Assembly: GCA_009746045.1 (NCBI GenBank) | Contig: RPFO01000041.1 | Span: 7,286,613 to 7,348,612 of the forward strand | DNA length: 62,000 nucleotides | DNA from: Mesostigma viride | Taxonomy: Eukaryota > Streptophyta > Mesostigmatophyceae > Mesostigmatales > Mesostigmataceae | Reading direction: 5' to 3' | In this document: positions 27,301 through 36,788 of the stretch, one piece after another | How positions within the stretch are numbered: the first letter of the stretch is position 1 | Layout of the letters: each line of letters starts with the position of its first letter | The notes under the pieces: model-generated | Told to the model about the DNA's origin: nothing | Seen by the model: only the letters and a program-made list of their open reading frames with translations | Databases searched by the model: none | Position numbers and translations under genes: made by a program

Positions 27301-28911
27301 GCGGGAAGTGGCCGGATCGATCGCATTGACCTGGAAATCAGGGTCATAATCGCTCTCCGCTGGCAGCTCGTAGTCATACGCGTCCTCCTGTACGACCTCA
27401 TGGTCCGCGGTGGTGAAGTGGACGCGCCTGGGTGCCGCGAGCGGGAAGCGCCGTGTAGTTGCTGCACGGCGGCGGGCGATCACATCCGAGACTTGAAGCA
27501 GGTACTGCTGAATTTTTATCACATCCCACTCCTCCCATGGGACCTCGGCATAGTGCTTGAGCACCTCATCCAAGAGGTCCGGGTGCAGCGCCTCGATGAA
27601 CCGTGCCTTGTACTCGGTCCAGGTCATGTCGTCAAGCCGGGCAGTGTACGCCTCAAACTCGGTGAGGAATTCGCGAAACGGCATGCTGCCCTGACGGAAC
27701 TTGCCAAAGGTCAGGCGCTCATGGAGCTTGTAGTCCGGTGGCACCAACTTGCGCCGGATGCGGGCCATCAGCTCCTCGACCGTGCGCGGGTAGGTGCGTG
27801 ACGCGACGCTCTCACAGTGGAGGATGCCGACAACGGAGGGATCCATGCACATCGCCACTAGATAGGGAATTAGCACATCAGTTGCCAACTCCCAATCGTG
27901 ATGCTCGCACCATGCCCAATAGACCGCCAACACCATGCGTTCCCACTCATCGATCTCGCGCGGGGTCATGTCCGCGCGCAACTTGGGCACGGTTTTGAAA
28001 TCGGGCATGGGCGGAGCCTTGACCGTGGCCGCCCGCGGGCCTCCTTTAGCGCAAAAGGGCGGACGGTTAAAGGACGCCGGCAGCGATGGGGGCCCAGCAG
28101 CCCGCGGCTGGCTGCGCGAGGCCTCAGCGCCTCGCCGCAACCAAACGGATGTCGGGTGTTCGTAACCGGGATCGTTGAGGTCTAACCGGCTCAGATCCAG
28201 GTTGGGGCCATGCGCCATGCTAGGACGCGCGGGGCCCGTCGCTGGGAAGGACTGACCCAGGCGCGTCTCAGGGCGCTCCTCGGCATCCTCATCGTAGCGG
28301 GGGGGAAGTTCGACCTCCCCCTCTTCCGTCGACCACGGTGAGGTGCCCATGGATTGTGGCTCGCTGCTGAACGTTACACGGCGCGCGGGTTCCGGCCGGG
28401 ATGGGCTACCGCGACCGCGTCCGCGTCCGTTTACTGACCATGGGTGCTCTAATCGTTGGGCCCGTTGCGCATGGTAAAAGGCCGCGTTCTGGCTAAGCTG
28501 ACCATTCGGCTGCGGTTGCCACTGTGCCCGCTGCGGCGGTTGCAACTGTGGCGGTTGCTCATGCTGCGGCTGCAATTGCTGCGGGGGCTGTGCCGGTGGG
28601 ATGGATGCACTCATTGGATCTGACCCGGGAGACTCCCGCCTCGGGCCGGTCTCCACCCGTTCCGACCTACTGAAAAATTCTCCCTGCATATGCTGCTGCT
28701 GCTCGCTATCTATGAACATTCCGGCCTGTGGTCTGTACGACTCACGGGCGGGACTAGCCAGCACACCTGGGTGACCTGCAGAGCTGCCTTGCTGGGAGGC
28801 TGGGCTCCGCTGTGATACCTCCTCATGTGCCTGTACGGCCGGACTATCTATACCCGTCTCCCTAACCTCTGACCCTTTAGGTTTACCTTTACCCCTTGTT
28901 TTAGGCGCCAT
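27301..28911 (-). pseudogene. Gypsy gag, N-terminal and capsid part (split by hAT-like element)
   Basis: Starts MAPKTRGKGKPKGSEV (28911). A Gln/Pro-rich N-terminus leads to a retrotransposon-gag capsid block: MTPREIDEWERMVLAVYWAW, LTFGKFRQGSMPFREFLTEF and YTARLDDMTWTEYKARFIEALHPDLLDEVLKHY. It ends at PATSRQ, where the hAT-like element supplies an artificial stop. Without the insertion it continues to the zinc knuckle at 25505-25953. Confidence 0.8.
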
Positions 28912-29037
28912 GGTTACCGTACCACAACCACAAGAAGAGAAGGAAGCAAAAACAAAGGTCAAGACAACATCTACTGTCTATTATTATATATAATACTATA
29001 ATATTATAGATGAGCCCCTCTAATCACTATGGCCCCG

Positions 29038-29469
29038 TCACTGGGTGCTGGGTGGCTGGCTAGCGTGCGTGCTAATCGACAGCTGGTTAAAGGTGACGGT
29101 AACCTGCTGCGTAGCTGTAGTGTCCTCTACCCTACTAGCCAGTGCACTGGTATGTGCGTACCTACGCCTCCTAGATGCAGGACGTGCCCTGGGCCTAATC
29201 TCTAGCGGTGGGGCTTCTACATGTAATCCTACGGGACGTGTCATGTGTGTCTGGATAAACAGATCTGCTTCCCATGCTGTCCCGAACCCCTTAAATATAG
29301 CCCTATGTCTATCTACTATGTTGTTCCTGCAGTCTACCCAGCTATAAAAAATCCCTACCTTGCCTGTGCCCCCATCATGTGCCAATGCGTAATATAATTG
29401 CCTAGACCCATCACTGTCCCATCCCCTAAGTGCCCCAGTATGCCTAATATTATTATTATTATTAGACAT
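29038..29469 (-). CDS. Stand-alone RNase H1-type hybrid-binding (viroplasmin/Cauli_VI) domain ORF
   Basis: A 143-residue ORF upstream of the gypsy gag, same strand, 126 bp away. Residues about 25-75 (YYALAHDGG..GKVGIFYSWVDC, then VDRHRAIFKGFGTAWEADLFI) follow the RNase H1 N-terminal hybrid-binding pattern: (F/Y)YAV..G...GI...W..C...V......AxFK.F.T..EA..(F/Y)(V/I). This domain binds RNA:DNA hybrids and also occurs in caulimovirus protein VI. The rest is Arg/Thr/Ser-rich and unstructured. In a retroelement it could aid reverse transcription. Whether it belongs to the gypsy element or was captured is open. Confidence 0.65.
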   Translation of the reverse strand: MSNNNNNIRHTGALRGWDSDGSRQLYYALAHDGGTGKVGIFYSWVDCRNNIVDRHRAIFKGFGTAWEADLFIQTHMTRPVGLHVEAPPLEIRPRARPASRRRRYAHTSALASRVEDTTATQQVTVTFNQLSISTHASQPPSTQ

Positions 29470-29575
29470 GCCACGTCTATTGCATGCAGGCAGGGATAGG
29501 CAGAGAAGAAGGAACCTTGAGTACCTCTAGTGAGTGACCATCACCTGCTCACAAGGGTTGCCAACAGGCCCTATA

Positions 29576-30192
29576 AGTTAACGTAAAGGATTTACGTTAG
29601 ATGGATAGAGATTGTTACGCTCTTTCCAACGGCACCTTGAACGCCTCATTTGGTTAAGGAACGTAAAAGTTATGACGTTTCCTAGGCTGTGCCGACAGTA
29701 CCCGGCGCGCCACTGTGGGCGCGTACGGACACAGGATGTACAAGTGTCACTTTGATAGTCCGCAGGACGTTGACAGGACTTGTACAGGACTTGATGGTCA
29801 ATTGATAGGTAGGCGCACTGTAGCGCGCCAGGACCTATGAGACAATTGATGCTGACTAGTGTACGGATAGGTCCACAGGACTAGCCGTATGGACAATTGA
29901 TAGATCTGCGCGCCAAAGGCGTGCCAGAGTCTGTGTAATCAATTGATTGACAGTTCAGCTGTGACAGTGCAGCTGAATACTTGGACGCGTCCCTAGTAAG
30001 CTATATGAGTGACTTGGTCACACCGGGACGCTAGTTCTTGCGTGCACGTTCTCTTGGCACTGCGACCCTGTCGTCTGTGCTGCGTGCAGTCTTGGAAGTG
30101 ACGTGACTTACGTCTGTGTTTCCTGATTGTTAATAAAGGCAACTTCCTGCAAGAACCATGGCGGAATTCGTGGCATTCTTACCCTCACAACT
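29576..30192 (+). repeat. Element 1 5' LTR (617 bp)
   Basis: AGTTAACG...CACAACT. A perfect short inverted repeat (TAACGTAAA GGA TTTACGTTA) lies near the left end and the TATA-like TTAATAAAGGC near 30130. Lacks the TG...CA ends usual for LTRs. Confidence 0.9.
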
Positions 30193-30201
30193 CGTATTAC
30201 A
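30193..30201 (+). other. Putative primer region of element 1
   Basis: CGTATTACA follows the LTR directly. It does not start with TGG as a tRNA 3'-end site would. Its exact complement TGTAATACG is in the element's own 3' UTR at 36338-36346. Confidence 0.5.
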
Positions 30202-30216
30202 CGCTCTGTCAAAAAG

Positions 30217-30927
30217 ATGCCAAATTCGGAAGAATTTCGGATTCCGGACGATGAGGAAATAGCCGCTCCGCCGGCTGGTTCTTCGTCAAGACCGACGGTG
30301 CCGTCGTGGCAGCAATTGCTCGACGAAGTAACGGTCTCGCTCGACGAGCTTCATCGTCAGCAGCGTGCAGCTCACGCATTGCTCGGGGATAACCCCGAGG
30401 ACCCCGATTTGCCAGCACTGGTGCCGGCAATCCGCAACCTGTTGGACCAGATTCGAAACATTTTATCGACATTTACGGTCCAGGTGCGGGGAGGTTTGCG
30501 GTCGGTGACCGAAGTCACGACTGCCATTGAGGAGTTGGACAACGTCCTCTCTTCACTCACCGGTTACCAGAGAAACCTGCAAAACTGGGCATCGCTACGC
30601 ACGGGGGGCGCGCCGGCGGTGTCGACAAATTTGTTTCAGGATCTCGCGCTGTTATCGCTGCTCACTCGCGGCGTACGCAGTCGCGAGCGCCAGGTTTTAA
30701 TTAACCTGGTGGCATTTCTCGCCTCTGTGCGAGAGTGGATTCCCGCGGGGTGGGAATTATTGACGATCTTTACACATCCTCTGCGCCTCGTCGCGCGTCG
30801 GCGCGTCGCAACTTACGCGGCGGGGAGCACGCCGGTTTTAATTCATACCGGTGCAGGTCCGGAGCTGGATATGGAGGATCGTGAGTTCGTATACACGTAC
30901 TGCGACTTCAGGGGCCTTGACTACTAG
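30217..30927 (+). CDS. Element 1 ORF0: accessory protein of unknown function (236 aa)
   Basis: Starts MPNSEEFRIPDDEE at 30217, 25 bp after the LTR. Elements 2 and 3 have a 261-residue homologue. Conserved blocks: MPxSxEFRIP at the start, LTGYQRNLxNW, TNLFQDLAxLxLLxRG, RERQ, NLVAFL...REW.P.GW and a terminal YCDFRGLD. The mid part is helical and there is no membrane segment or zinc motif. The two subfamilies differ widely elsewhere yet keep these blocks, which suggests selection. It is separate from Gag, which has its own zinc knuckle downstream. No function assigned; a second structural or nucleic-acid-binding protein is one possibility. Confidence 0.75.
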   Translation: MPNSEEFRIPDDEEIAAPPAGSSSRPTVPSWQQLLDEVTVSLDELHRQQRAAHALLGDNPEDPDLPALVPAIRNLLDQIRNILSTFTVQVRGGLRSVTEVTTAIEELDNVLSSLTGYQRNLQNWASLRTGGAPAVSTNLFQDLALLSLLTRGVRSRERQVLINLVAFLASVREWIPAGWELLTIFTHPLRLVARRRVATYAAGSTPVLIHTGAGPELDMEDREFVYTYCDFRGLDY

Positions 30928-31097
30928 TCGGCCTAATTTTCTTCTGCAGTACTCGTCGACATTTTTTTTGTCGAATTTTCAGCGGCAATTCGCGGGGCGG
31001 CAGCGACACCGGCGCAGGCGGCAGTGGCGACACAAAAATTTTGTACATATTTTCTGCTGCTTTGTTAAGGTGTTCTTTGAATAGCTGGTAGTGCAGG

Positions 31098-32212
31098 ATG
31101 GCTGAGGGACGCCGTAGCAAGGGTCCAGCCAGTGGGAATAATAATGGGGGTGCTGGTAGTGGAACCGCTCACGTAGATGACGTGGGGCTTACCGGAGAGA
31201 TTACCAACCTTCCTCACAATAATAATAATGCACAAGCTATTCATGGCTTTGATCTTACCACACAGGGTCTTTTAATTGTCAATCAGTTGCAGCCTGTAAC
31301 CTCAGACTCCAAGCCTAAGCAGGCTGAAGAGTTTGTGGAGGGATTGGAAGGGTTCCCTAGCTTGTACGGTGGTACAAATTACTATCAAATCTGGATAGGC
31401 AGTAGCACTTTTGGCAAGTGTACTGACCAGATTAAGGACCTAACCAGGGAGTGCAAAAAGGCCAATAAGGCCTGGGCACTGTACGTGGCTGAGCTGAAGG
31501 AGCTGCTGGAGGACCAACGAAGAAGGTCGGCATCCATTGGCAGGACAAGTATCAAGGGTGGGAGGTCAAGGGGGACCTGATCCAGAACTTTCTCAACTAT
31601 TGTAAGATGGTTGAGGAGGGCAGGGCTCACGGCTTTAATGTCGCTGATAACATAGCCCTAACCAACTGGCTCAAGGTTTCTGGGCTGGATAAGGCGACAC
31701 GTGGCTCCTTAAAAGTCATGTGTGCCCCACACTCTACCCTGAAGGCCTACAAGGTCATCATTAAACAAGCTCTCGAGGCAGAGGAGCTGTTTGAGGGTGG
31801 AGTGCCAGCAGTGAAGGCTACCCAGGCAGGCGGGCGTACCCAGGGTGGCTCCAAGACGTCTGAGGCTGACCGAAGCCAAGGAGGGCGTAGGGGCAACCAT
31901 CACAAGCGCAAGGGAGATCATTCACCTGATTCTGACAGGAGGTCACACTCCAAGTCGGTGTTCAGGCGGGTGGGTGGTCAGCCCAAGCAGGGCAACGCGT
32001 CTGACAATGGGGGCAGTGGCCAGGGCAAGTCCAAGATACAATGCTACCTGTGCAAGGGGTGGGGGCACATCAAGAAGGAGTGTCCCAGCTTCAAGAAGTC
32101 CCAGGGCCAGGGCAGCAACAAGAATAACAACAACAACAAGAAGAACAACAACAAGTCCCAGGCAGGCCAGCCTTCAAAGGGCAGTCAGCAAGAAGACAAC
32201 AAGGAGCAGTGA
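31098..32212 (+). pseudogene. Element 1 gag (frameshifted), ends at UGA before pol
   Basis: Begins MAEGRRSKGPASGNN. Compared with element 2's intact gag, one base is missing at about 31525 (after LLEDQR), after which the second half (31607-32212) is in another frame. Visible parts: GFPSLYGGTNYYQIWIGS (capsid-like block), a basic linker, and a CX2CX4HX4C knuckle (CYLCKGWGHIKKEC). Asn/Lys-rich end. The UGA stop (32210-32212) is in frame with pol: the 47 codons up to the pol ATG contain no stop. Confidence 0.8.
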
Positions 32213-32353
32213 CTGTCTGAGGCAACCCCTACACACCTTAATTCACCCAAGGGGGAGGCCAGGTGCTCCAATGCAGATTTTATATCTGGGCAACAAGAGG
32301 GTGATCTCCAGGTTCAGTGTGGCCCCAGGTCACCTGGAGAGGTACAGGTTCCT

Positions 32354-35300
32354 ATGAAGACGTCCTTGACAGCTGATGCAGCTGTAAGTATGTCTGACCC
32401 TATGCATCCTCGTGCTGGGCACGAGGGTGGACCTCTCATTTTGAGAGAAACCAATGTACAACCACAGAGGGGTGTGAAGGCCTCTGGTGGTATGCATGTG
32501 GTCCCTGCTGGCGGTCCAGGTGTTGGGCATGAGCAGGGTGACTCAGGCTCTGAGTCAGAACAGGATGGAAGTCAGCATGGTGATGCTGGACAACCTGACA
32601 GCACAGTCCTGACTGTGCCAGGGACTGCTTCCTCTGTGTACCAGGAGTTGGGTGCCCGAATCCACAACATGTTTGGGCATGCCACTTCTCTGTCAAACAA
32701 CTTTGCCTTCCGTATGGGCAGGGCACCCCTTCTTAAGGCGTGTCAGCAAGCTGCCTCACGGTGTAAGTGCCAGTTGTCCTCCAACAAGCCCAGGAAATCA
32801 CATGCCAAAGCTCTACCTCAGAGCATTGGTGATCTGCAGTGTGATATCCAACACATCAGGGGCATGCAACTGTTGGTGTGCGTGGACAGGTACACGAAAT
32901 ACAAGGTGCTGGAGCATTTACCTTCTATGAAGAACAGGTACTTGCTGGCTGCCCTGCAGAATGTAAGAGCCAAGTTTCCTACCACAAGGATCCAGGTGGA
33001 CATGCAGTTTCAGCATCTCAAGGGTGATCCTACCCTTCCTGAGTTGCTGGTTACACCTAGGGAGGCTCATGGGCAGCAGGGTGCTATCGAGAGGGCAATC
33101 CAGGAGGTCAAGAAATTGATCATCTCTGAAGACTGGGTACCCTTGTCTGCACCTGCACTTGTCAGGAGTGCATGGCTGAGGAACGTGGAGCAGCAGCTGA
33201 ACAGCAGGGTTAACTTCTACTATGATGGAGTTGCTGTCAGCCCAATGGGTCTATATCATGGCCTGTGCCCACCACATGTGCTGGAGGGCTGGAAACATGC
33301 TGCACATGTCACCTTTGCCAAGCTGAGGGAGAAGGACCGGGGTTGGAAGATGCTGGAGCCACAAGTGGGTCAGAAGGTCCTAGCTTGGAAGGAACCTAGC
33401 CTTTATGGCAAACGTGGTAGCTGGAGTCCTGGGGTGGTTACCCAGGTTGATGAAGCTAGCCACGCATGCTTGGTCAGCATGGAGGACGAACCAAAGCATG
33501 TACACCGGCTGAGTTGGTCATATGTCAAGCCTAACCTGATGAATGAGGGCAGTCAGGCACAAGGCTCACAGGATCTGCAGGATTTTCAGGTCCCAGGTGA
33601 CATCACTGACGCAACGACCACATCTGTTGCAGGGGAATCTGTCAGCCCTGGCCAGGTTGCAGAGGTACTTGTTGAACAGGCTGCAAGGTCAACAGCTGGG
33701 GAGTCAACTGTCAAGCCCAAGGCACTAACCAAGCCCAGGGGGACAAGTTTGGCTGGATTGATTGGGGCTCTACAAAGGGCCAAGAAGCAGCCCAAGGTAG
33801 CCAAGCTCAGGTGGCATGGCAATCTGGGGCTGGACACTGCCTTAGAGGTAGACACTAATTCTCAGGTCTCCATTATTGGGACCAGGGCTGCAGCAGGGTA
33901 CAGCATGTCTGAACCCAGCTATCAGTTTGTGTCTGACTTCAGTGGCGGGGTACACGTGAAGGTACTGGGTGAGGTATTCATTCCTATCCTTGGACAGGAC
34001 ACTGCTTTTTGTGTCTTGGAGGGCTATCAAGGACCTGCTCTTCTGGGGCAGAATTTCCTATGCCAGGATGGGGTAGTGATCACGTCCTCTCTCCTGACTA
34101 AGGAAGGGGCTGGTCAGGTCCCACTGATTAATTTCAGGACCACTCACCTATCACGTGCAGTAACCAGGACGGTTAAGCGTGTGCAAGTGTGCCAGGGGCA
34201 GGAGCCCTTGGTTGATGACCTCATACTGCCAGCTGCTAGTCATCCAAGCAGTTTGGGCATTGGTCCTCACTCACTTGCTGGACACAGCCCTATCAACTAC
34301 CAAGGCCTGGTGAAGCTCATGTCCTCTCCCATTATGTGTCCCCAGGTCACACTGGGTCTGATTAAATCTGGGGAGGACTGGATCTCCAAGAAATGCGTGG
34401 AACCTGTCAATGACCTGCCTCCTGCACGACGTCTACTCAAGCTCAAGTTTGTCATCAAGATGAAGGAGGTGGACGGGGTCAAGGTACCACATGTCAGGCC
34501 AGTGCTGAATGAGTTCAAGGGTACTGGTGAGTGCACTGCTGAGGAGTTGTATACCCCTGGCATGCTGCATGATACTTGGAGGCTGCTGCTGTGTGTCTTT
34601 CTAGGCCTTCTCAACAAGGGCTTGGACTATGGCTCAGTGGTGATAGACTTCAAGAGGGCATTTCTGGAGGGTGATGCAGATGTGGCACAGGAAAAGTGGG
34701 AGGGCAAGACGCCTTTCTATGTTAGGGTGCCTGCTGTATGGAAAAGGGACATCCACACGGAGTTCCTTAAAATCCTCAAGGGCCTGGAGGGCCTGAGGTC
34801 AAGTCCAATAATCTGGAGGGAGACTCTCAACCGTTTCCTGAAGGAGCATTGCAACTTGAAGGTCTCTCCTGTAGACCCCTGTCTGTTTCTGGGGCAATGG
34901 GAAGGCCTGCCAGTGTATGCTTCGCTGCACGGGGATGACCTACATCTGATAGCTCCCACGTCGTGGCTTAAGGAGCTGATCTCCATCATTAAGTCCAAGT
35001 TTCCTCTGGGTAGGGAGCAATGGCAGGTGGAGAATGAGCCTCTGCTGTTTGTGGGCATGGAGGCCACACTGGTGAAGAAGGGAGGGGAGTGGCGTATGCT
35101 GCTGGTGGGGGGCAATGACTATCAAGAGACCCTCATTAGCAAGCTTCCTCCAACCATCACACAGGCACTGTGTCCCATGGTGAGGGGCATGGTTGCTTGG
35201 GTGGCAGGCATTTCCAGGCCAGACCTTATGGTCATAGCCAGGTTGCCTGATGACATGCTGGTGGAGCTAGGGTCTGCCAAGGTGGCTGATCAGGTCAGGG

Positions 35301-35839
35301 CTTCATCTGGCATTCTGTTGTCTGCAGTGGATTTATCACAACCCATTTGCATGGAGCTGTATGTGGATAGCTCAATGGACAGCAGGCAGGTCTCCAAGGT
35401 CAGGGGCAGGGCTGCAGGGCTCTTTGTGCTCAGACAGGAAGGCCTGGGGAGTTTGGTGAGCTGGTTTAGTCGCCTGCACAAACGGGTGGCTGTCAGCAGT
35501 GATGTGGCAGAATGCAGGGCTATTTGTGAAGGCATTCACACAAGCCTTTATCTGAAGGAGTTGCTTCATCAGATGACTTCTAACACTCCTTGGCCACTTC
35601 AGGTTACCACTCTTCTAAAAACAGACTCCATGGGGATGGTGCAGTTTGTGCACAGGCAGATGGCCAGAAGTAGGGACTTGGATTATCTCCTTCTTAAGGA
35701 GTTGTCCTCCTTGGCCAATATTGAGCATATCCCTGGGGTTGACAATCCTGCTGATGCTTTGACCAAGCTAGTGCAGAAGGCAGCAGTGCAATACAAGGTT
35801 CTTCAGTCTCTGATGGACCCATCTCAGCAAGCTGTCTAA
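32354..35839 (+). CDS. Element 1 pol: integrase-protease-RT-RNase H (1161 aa), intact
   Basis: Residues counted from ATG 32354. HHCC-like finger (RIHNMFGH, then CQQAASRCKC, about 103-139). Integrase D164 (QCDIQHI), D216 (IQVDMQF), E246 (GQQGAIERAI); the D-E gap is 29 residues rather than the usual 35. Protease: LEVDTNSQVSII (D500-T-N) and PALLGQNFL (561-569). RT: VPHVRPVLNEF, IDFKRAFLEGD (D765), SLHGDDLHLI (D861, D862). RNase H: YVDSSMDSRQVSKVRG (D1005), SSDVAECRAI (E1053), LKTDSMGM, GVDNPADALTKL. RT and RNase H resemble Ty1/copia, but protease lies after integrase, unlike copia or gypsy. Pol is probably made as a Gag-Pol fusion through UGA readthrough; internal ATG use is the alternative. 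Acts in cytoplasmic particles, then the nucleus. Confidence 0.88.
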   Translation: MKTSLTADAAVSMSDPMHPRAGHEGGPLILRETNVQPQRGVKASGGMHVVPAGGPGVGHEQGDSGSESEQDGSQHGDAGQPDSTVLTVPGTASSVYQELGARIHNMFGHATSLSNNFAFRMGRAPLLKACQQAASRCKCQLSSNKPRKSHAKALPQSIGDLQCDIQHIRGMQLLVCVDRYTKYKVLEHLPSMKNRYLLAALQNVRAKFPTTRIQVDMQFQHLKGDPTLPELLVTPREAHGQQGAIERAIQEVKKLIISEDWVPLSAPALVRSAWLRNVEQQLNSRVNFYYDGVAVSPMGLYHGLCPPHVLEGWKHAAHVTFAKLREKDRGWKMLEPQVGQKVLAWKEPSLYGKRGSWSPGVVTQVDEASHACLVSMEDEPKHVHRLSWSYVKPNLMNEGSQAQGSQDLQDFQVPGDITDATTTSVAGESVSPGQVAEVLVEQAARSTAGESTVKPKALTKPRGTSLAGLIGALQRAKKQPKVAKLRWHGNLGLDTALEVDTNSQVSIIGTRAAAGYSMSEPSYQFVSDFSGGVHVKVLGEVFIPILGQDTAFCVLEGYQGPALLGQNFLCQDGVVITSSLLTKEGAGQVPLINFRTTHLSRAVTRTVKRVQVCQGQEPLVDDLILPAASHPSSLGIGPHSLAGHSPINYQGLVKLMSSPIMCPQVTLGLIKSGEDWISKKCVEPVNDLPPARRLLKLKFVIKMKEVDGVKVPHVRPVLNEFKGTGECTAEELYTPGMLHDTWRLLLCVFLGLLNKGLDYGSVVIDFKRAFLEGDADVAQEKWEGKTPFYVRVPAVWKRDIHTEFLKILKGLEGLRSSPIIWRETLNRFLKEHCNLKVSPVDPCLFLGQWEGLPVYASLHGDDLHLIAPTSWLKELISIIKSKFPLGREQWQVENEPLLFVGMEATLVKKGGEWRMLLVGGNDYQETLISKLPPTITQALCPMVRGMVAWVAGISRPDLMVIARLPDDMLVELGSAKVADQVRASSGILLSAVDLSQPICMELYVDSSMDSRQVSKVRGRAAGLFVLRQEGLGSLVSWFSRLHKRVAVSSDVAECRAICEGIHTSLYLKELLHQMTSNTPWPLQVTTLLKTDSMGMVQFVHRQMARSRDLDYLLLKELSSLANIEHIPGVDNPADALTKLVQKAAVQYKVLQSLMDPSQQAV

Positions 35840-36788
35840 GCTGGTGCATGGTTATAGGGCATTGGAGAGCAGATTGTGTGGTAGTGTCAGCATTGTGACT
35901 GGCATAATACCTGTATTTTAGTCTGTACTAAGGCTCATGGACCATGGTACACTCACTCTGATTTTAATCAGGATACAGCCAGGTTTTGGCTGGGGTTCAT
36001 GCTGTTGACTACACAAGGTTGACAGGTCCATTACAGACCATGTATTCTATTTTAAAAGAAATGTATATTTGTACATACCTCTCACAATGGTCTGGGAACC
36101 TTTATTCTGGGGTTTATAGGGCGGGGTTCGATTCCCTGGTATTATGTTTCTACAAGCTGGCCTGTTCAGGTGTTTGCCTGTTCAGACTTCCCTAGTTCCC
36201 CAGGGCAGGATTTAATTGTTGCCTATGTGTTTCATTTTGTCATTTGTTTGCTGTGGCAGTTTACCATCTGGCAAGTAGACGGGCGCCGTAAGACGGGCGC
36301 CAATAGACCCCTGTTGAGAGAATGACAGGCAAACTATTGTAATACGCCTTACTTTGTCAAGTGGTATTTTAATTGTCATGGATTTATTGTACTTATATTG
36401 AATATGTACTGGGTTTTATGGGATTAGTATCTGGGATTAATGTAACTCACCGCCAGAAGGTCATTGTACTGGAGGCTCTACCGAGGTGATGGGATTAATT
36501 CCTGGAGAAGACCTCATAGAATTAACCTGTATGTATTTAATTTTGTGTGCTTCTAATATCTGGTGGTACTCTGTAATGCCACTTCCATAGGTTTTCTCCA
36601 TTTCTCATGAAATGGTTTTCCCTGTGGCAGATCTGTTTCTTTTCCAGTTCCTTAAAAGAAAGGGCTGGGGGAATGGCATTGGCCATTAAAGACATCTGTT
36701 CAAGCTTCAAGCTGGAGTGAAGGACATTTCAAGCTACTTCAAGGGTCCCTGGCAGGGGATGTGACCCCTAAAGAAAAGAAGGGATTGG
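35840..36788 (+). other. Element 1 3' UTR with T-arm-like hairpin, GGCGCC hairpin and polypurine tract
   Basis: Gene-free, about 950 bp. T-arm-like CGGGG-TTCGATT-CCCTG at 36122-36138. GGCGCC pair at 36282-36301. TGTAATACG (complement of the primer region) at 36338-36346. Polypurine AAAGAAAAGAAGGGATTGG at 36770-36788 directly before the LTR. All are conserved in elements 2-4 where present. Confidence 0.75.

Noticed and set aside
36110-36145. Complete tRNA gene at the T-arm-like site
   Set aside because: Only the T-arm is convincing. No D-arm, anticodon arm or adjacent acceptor partner can be fitted within normal tRNA length.
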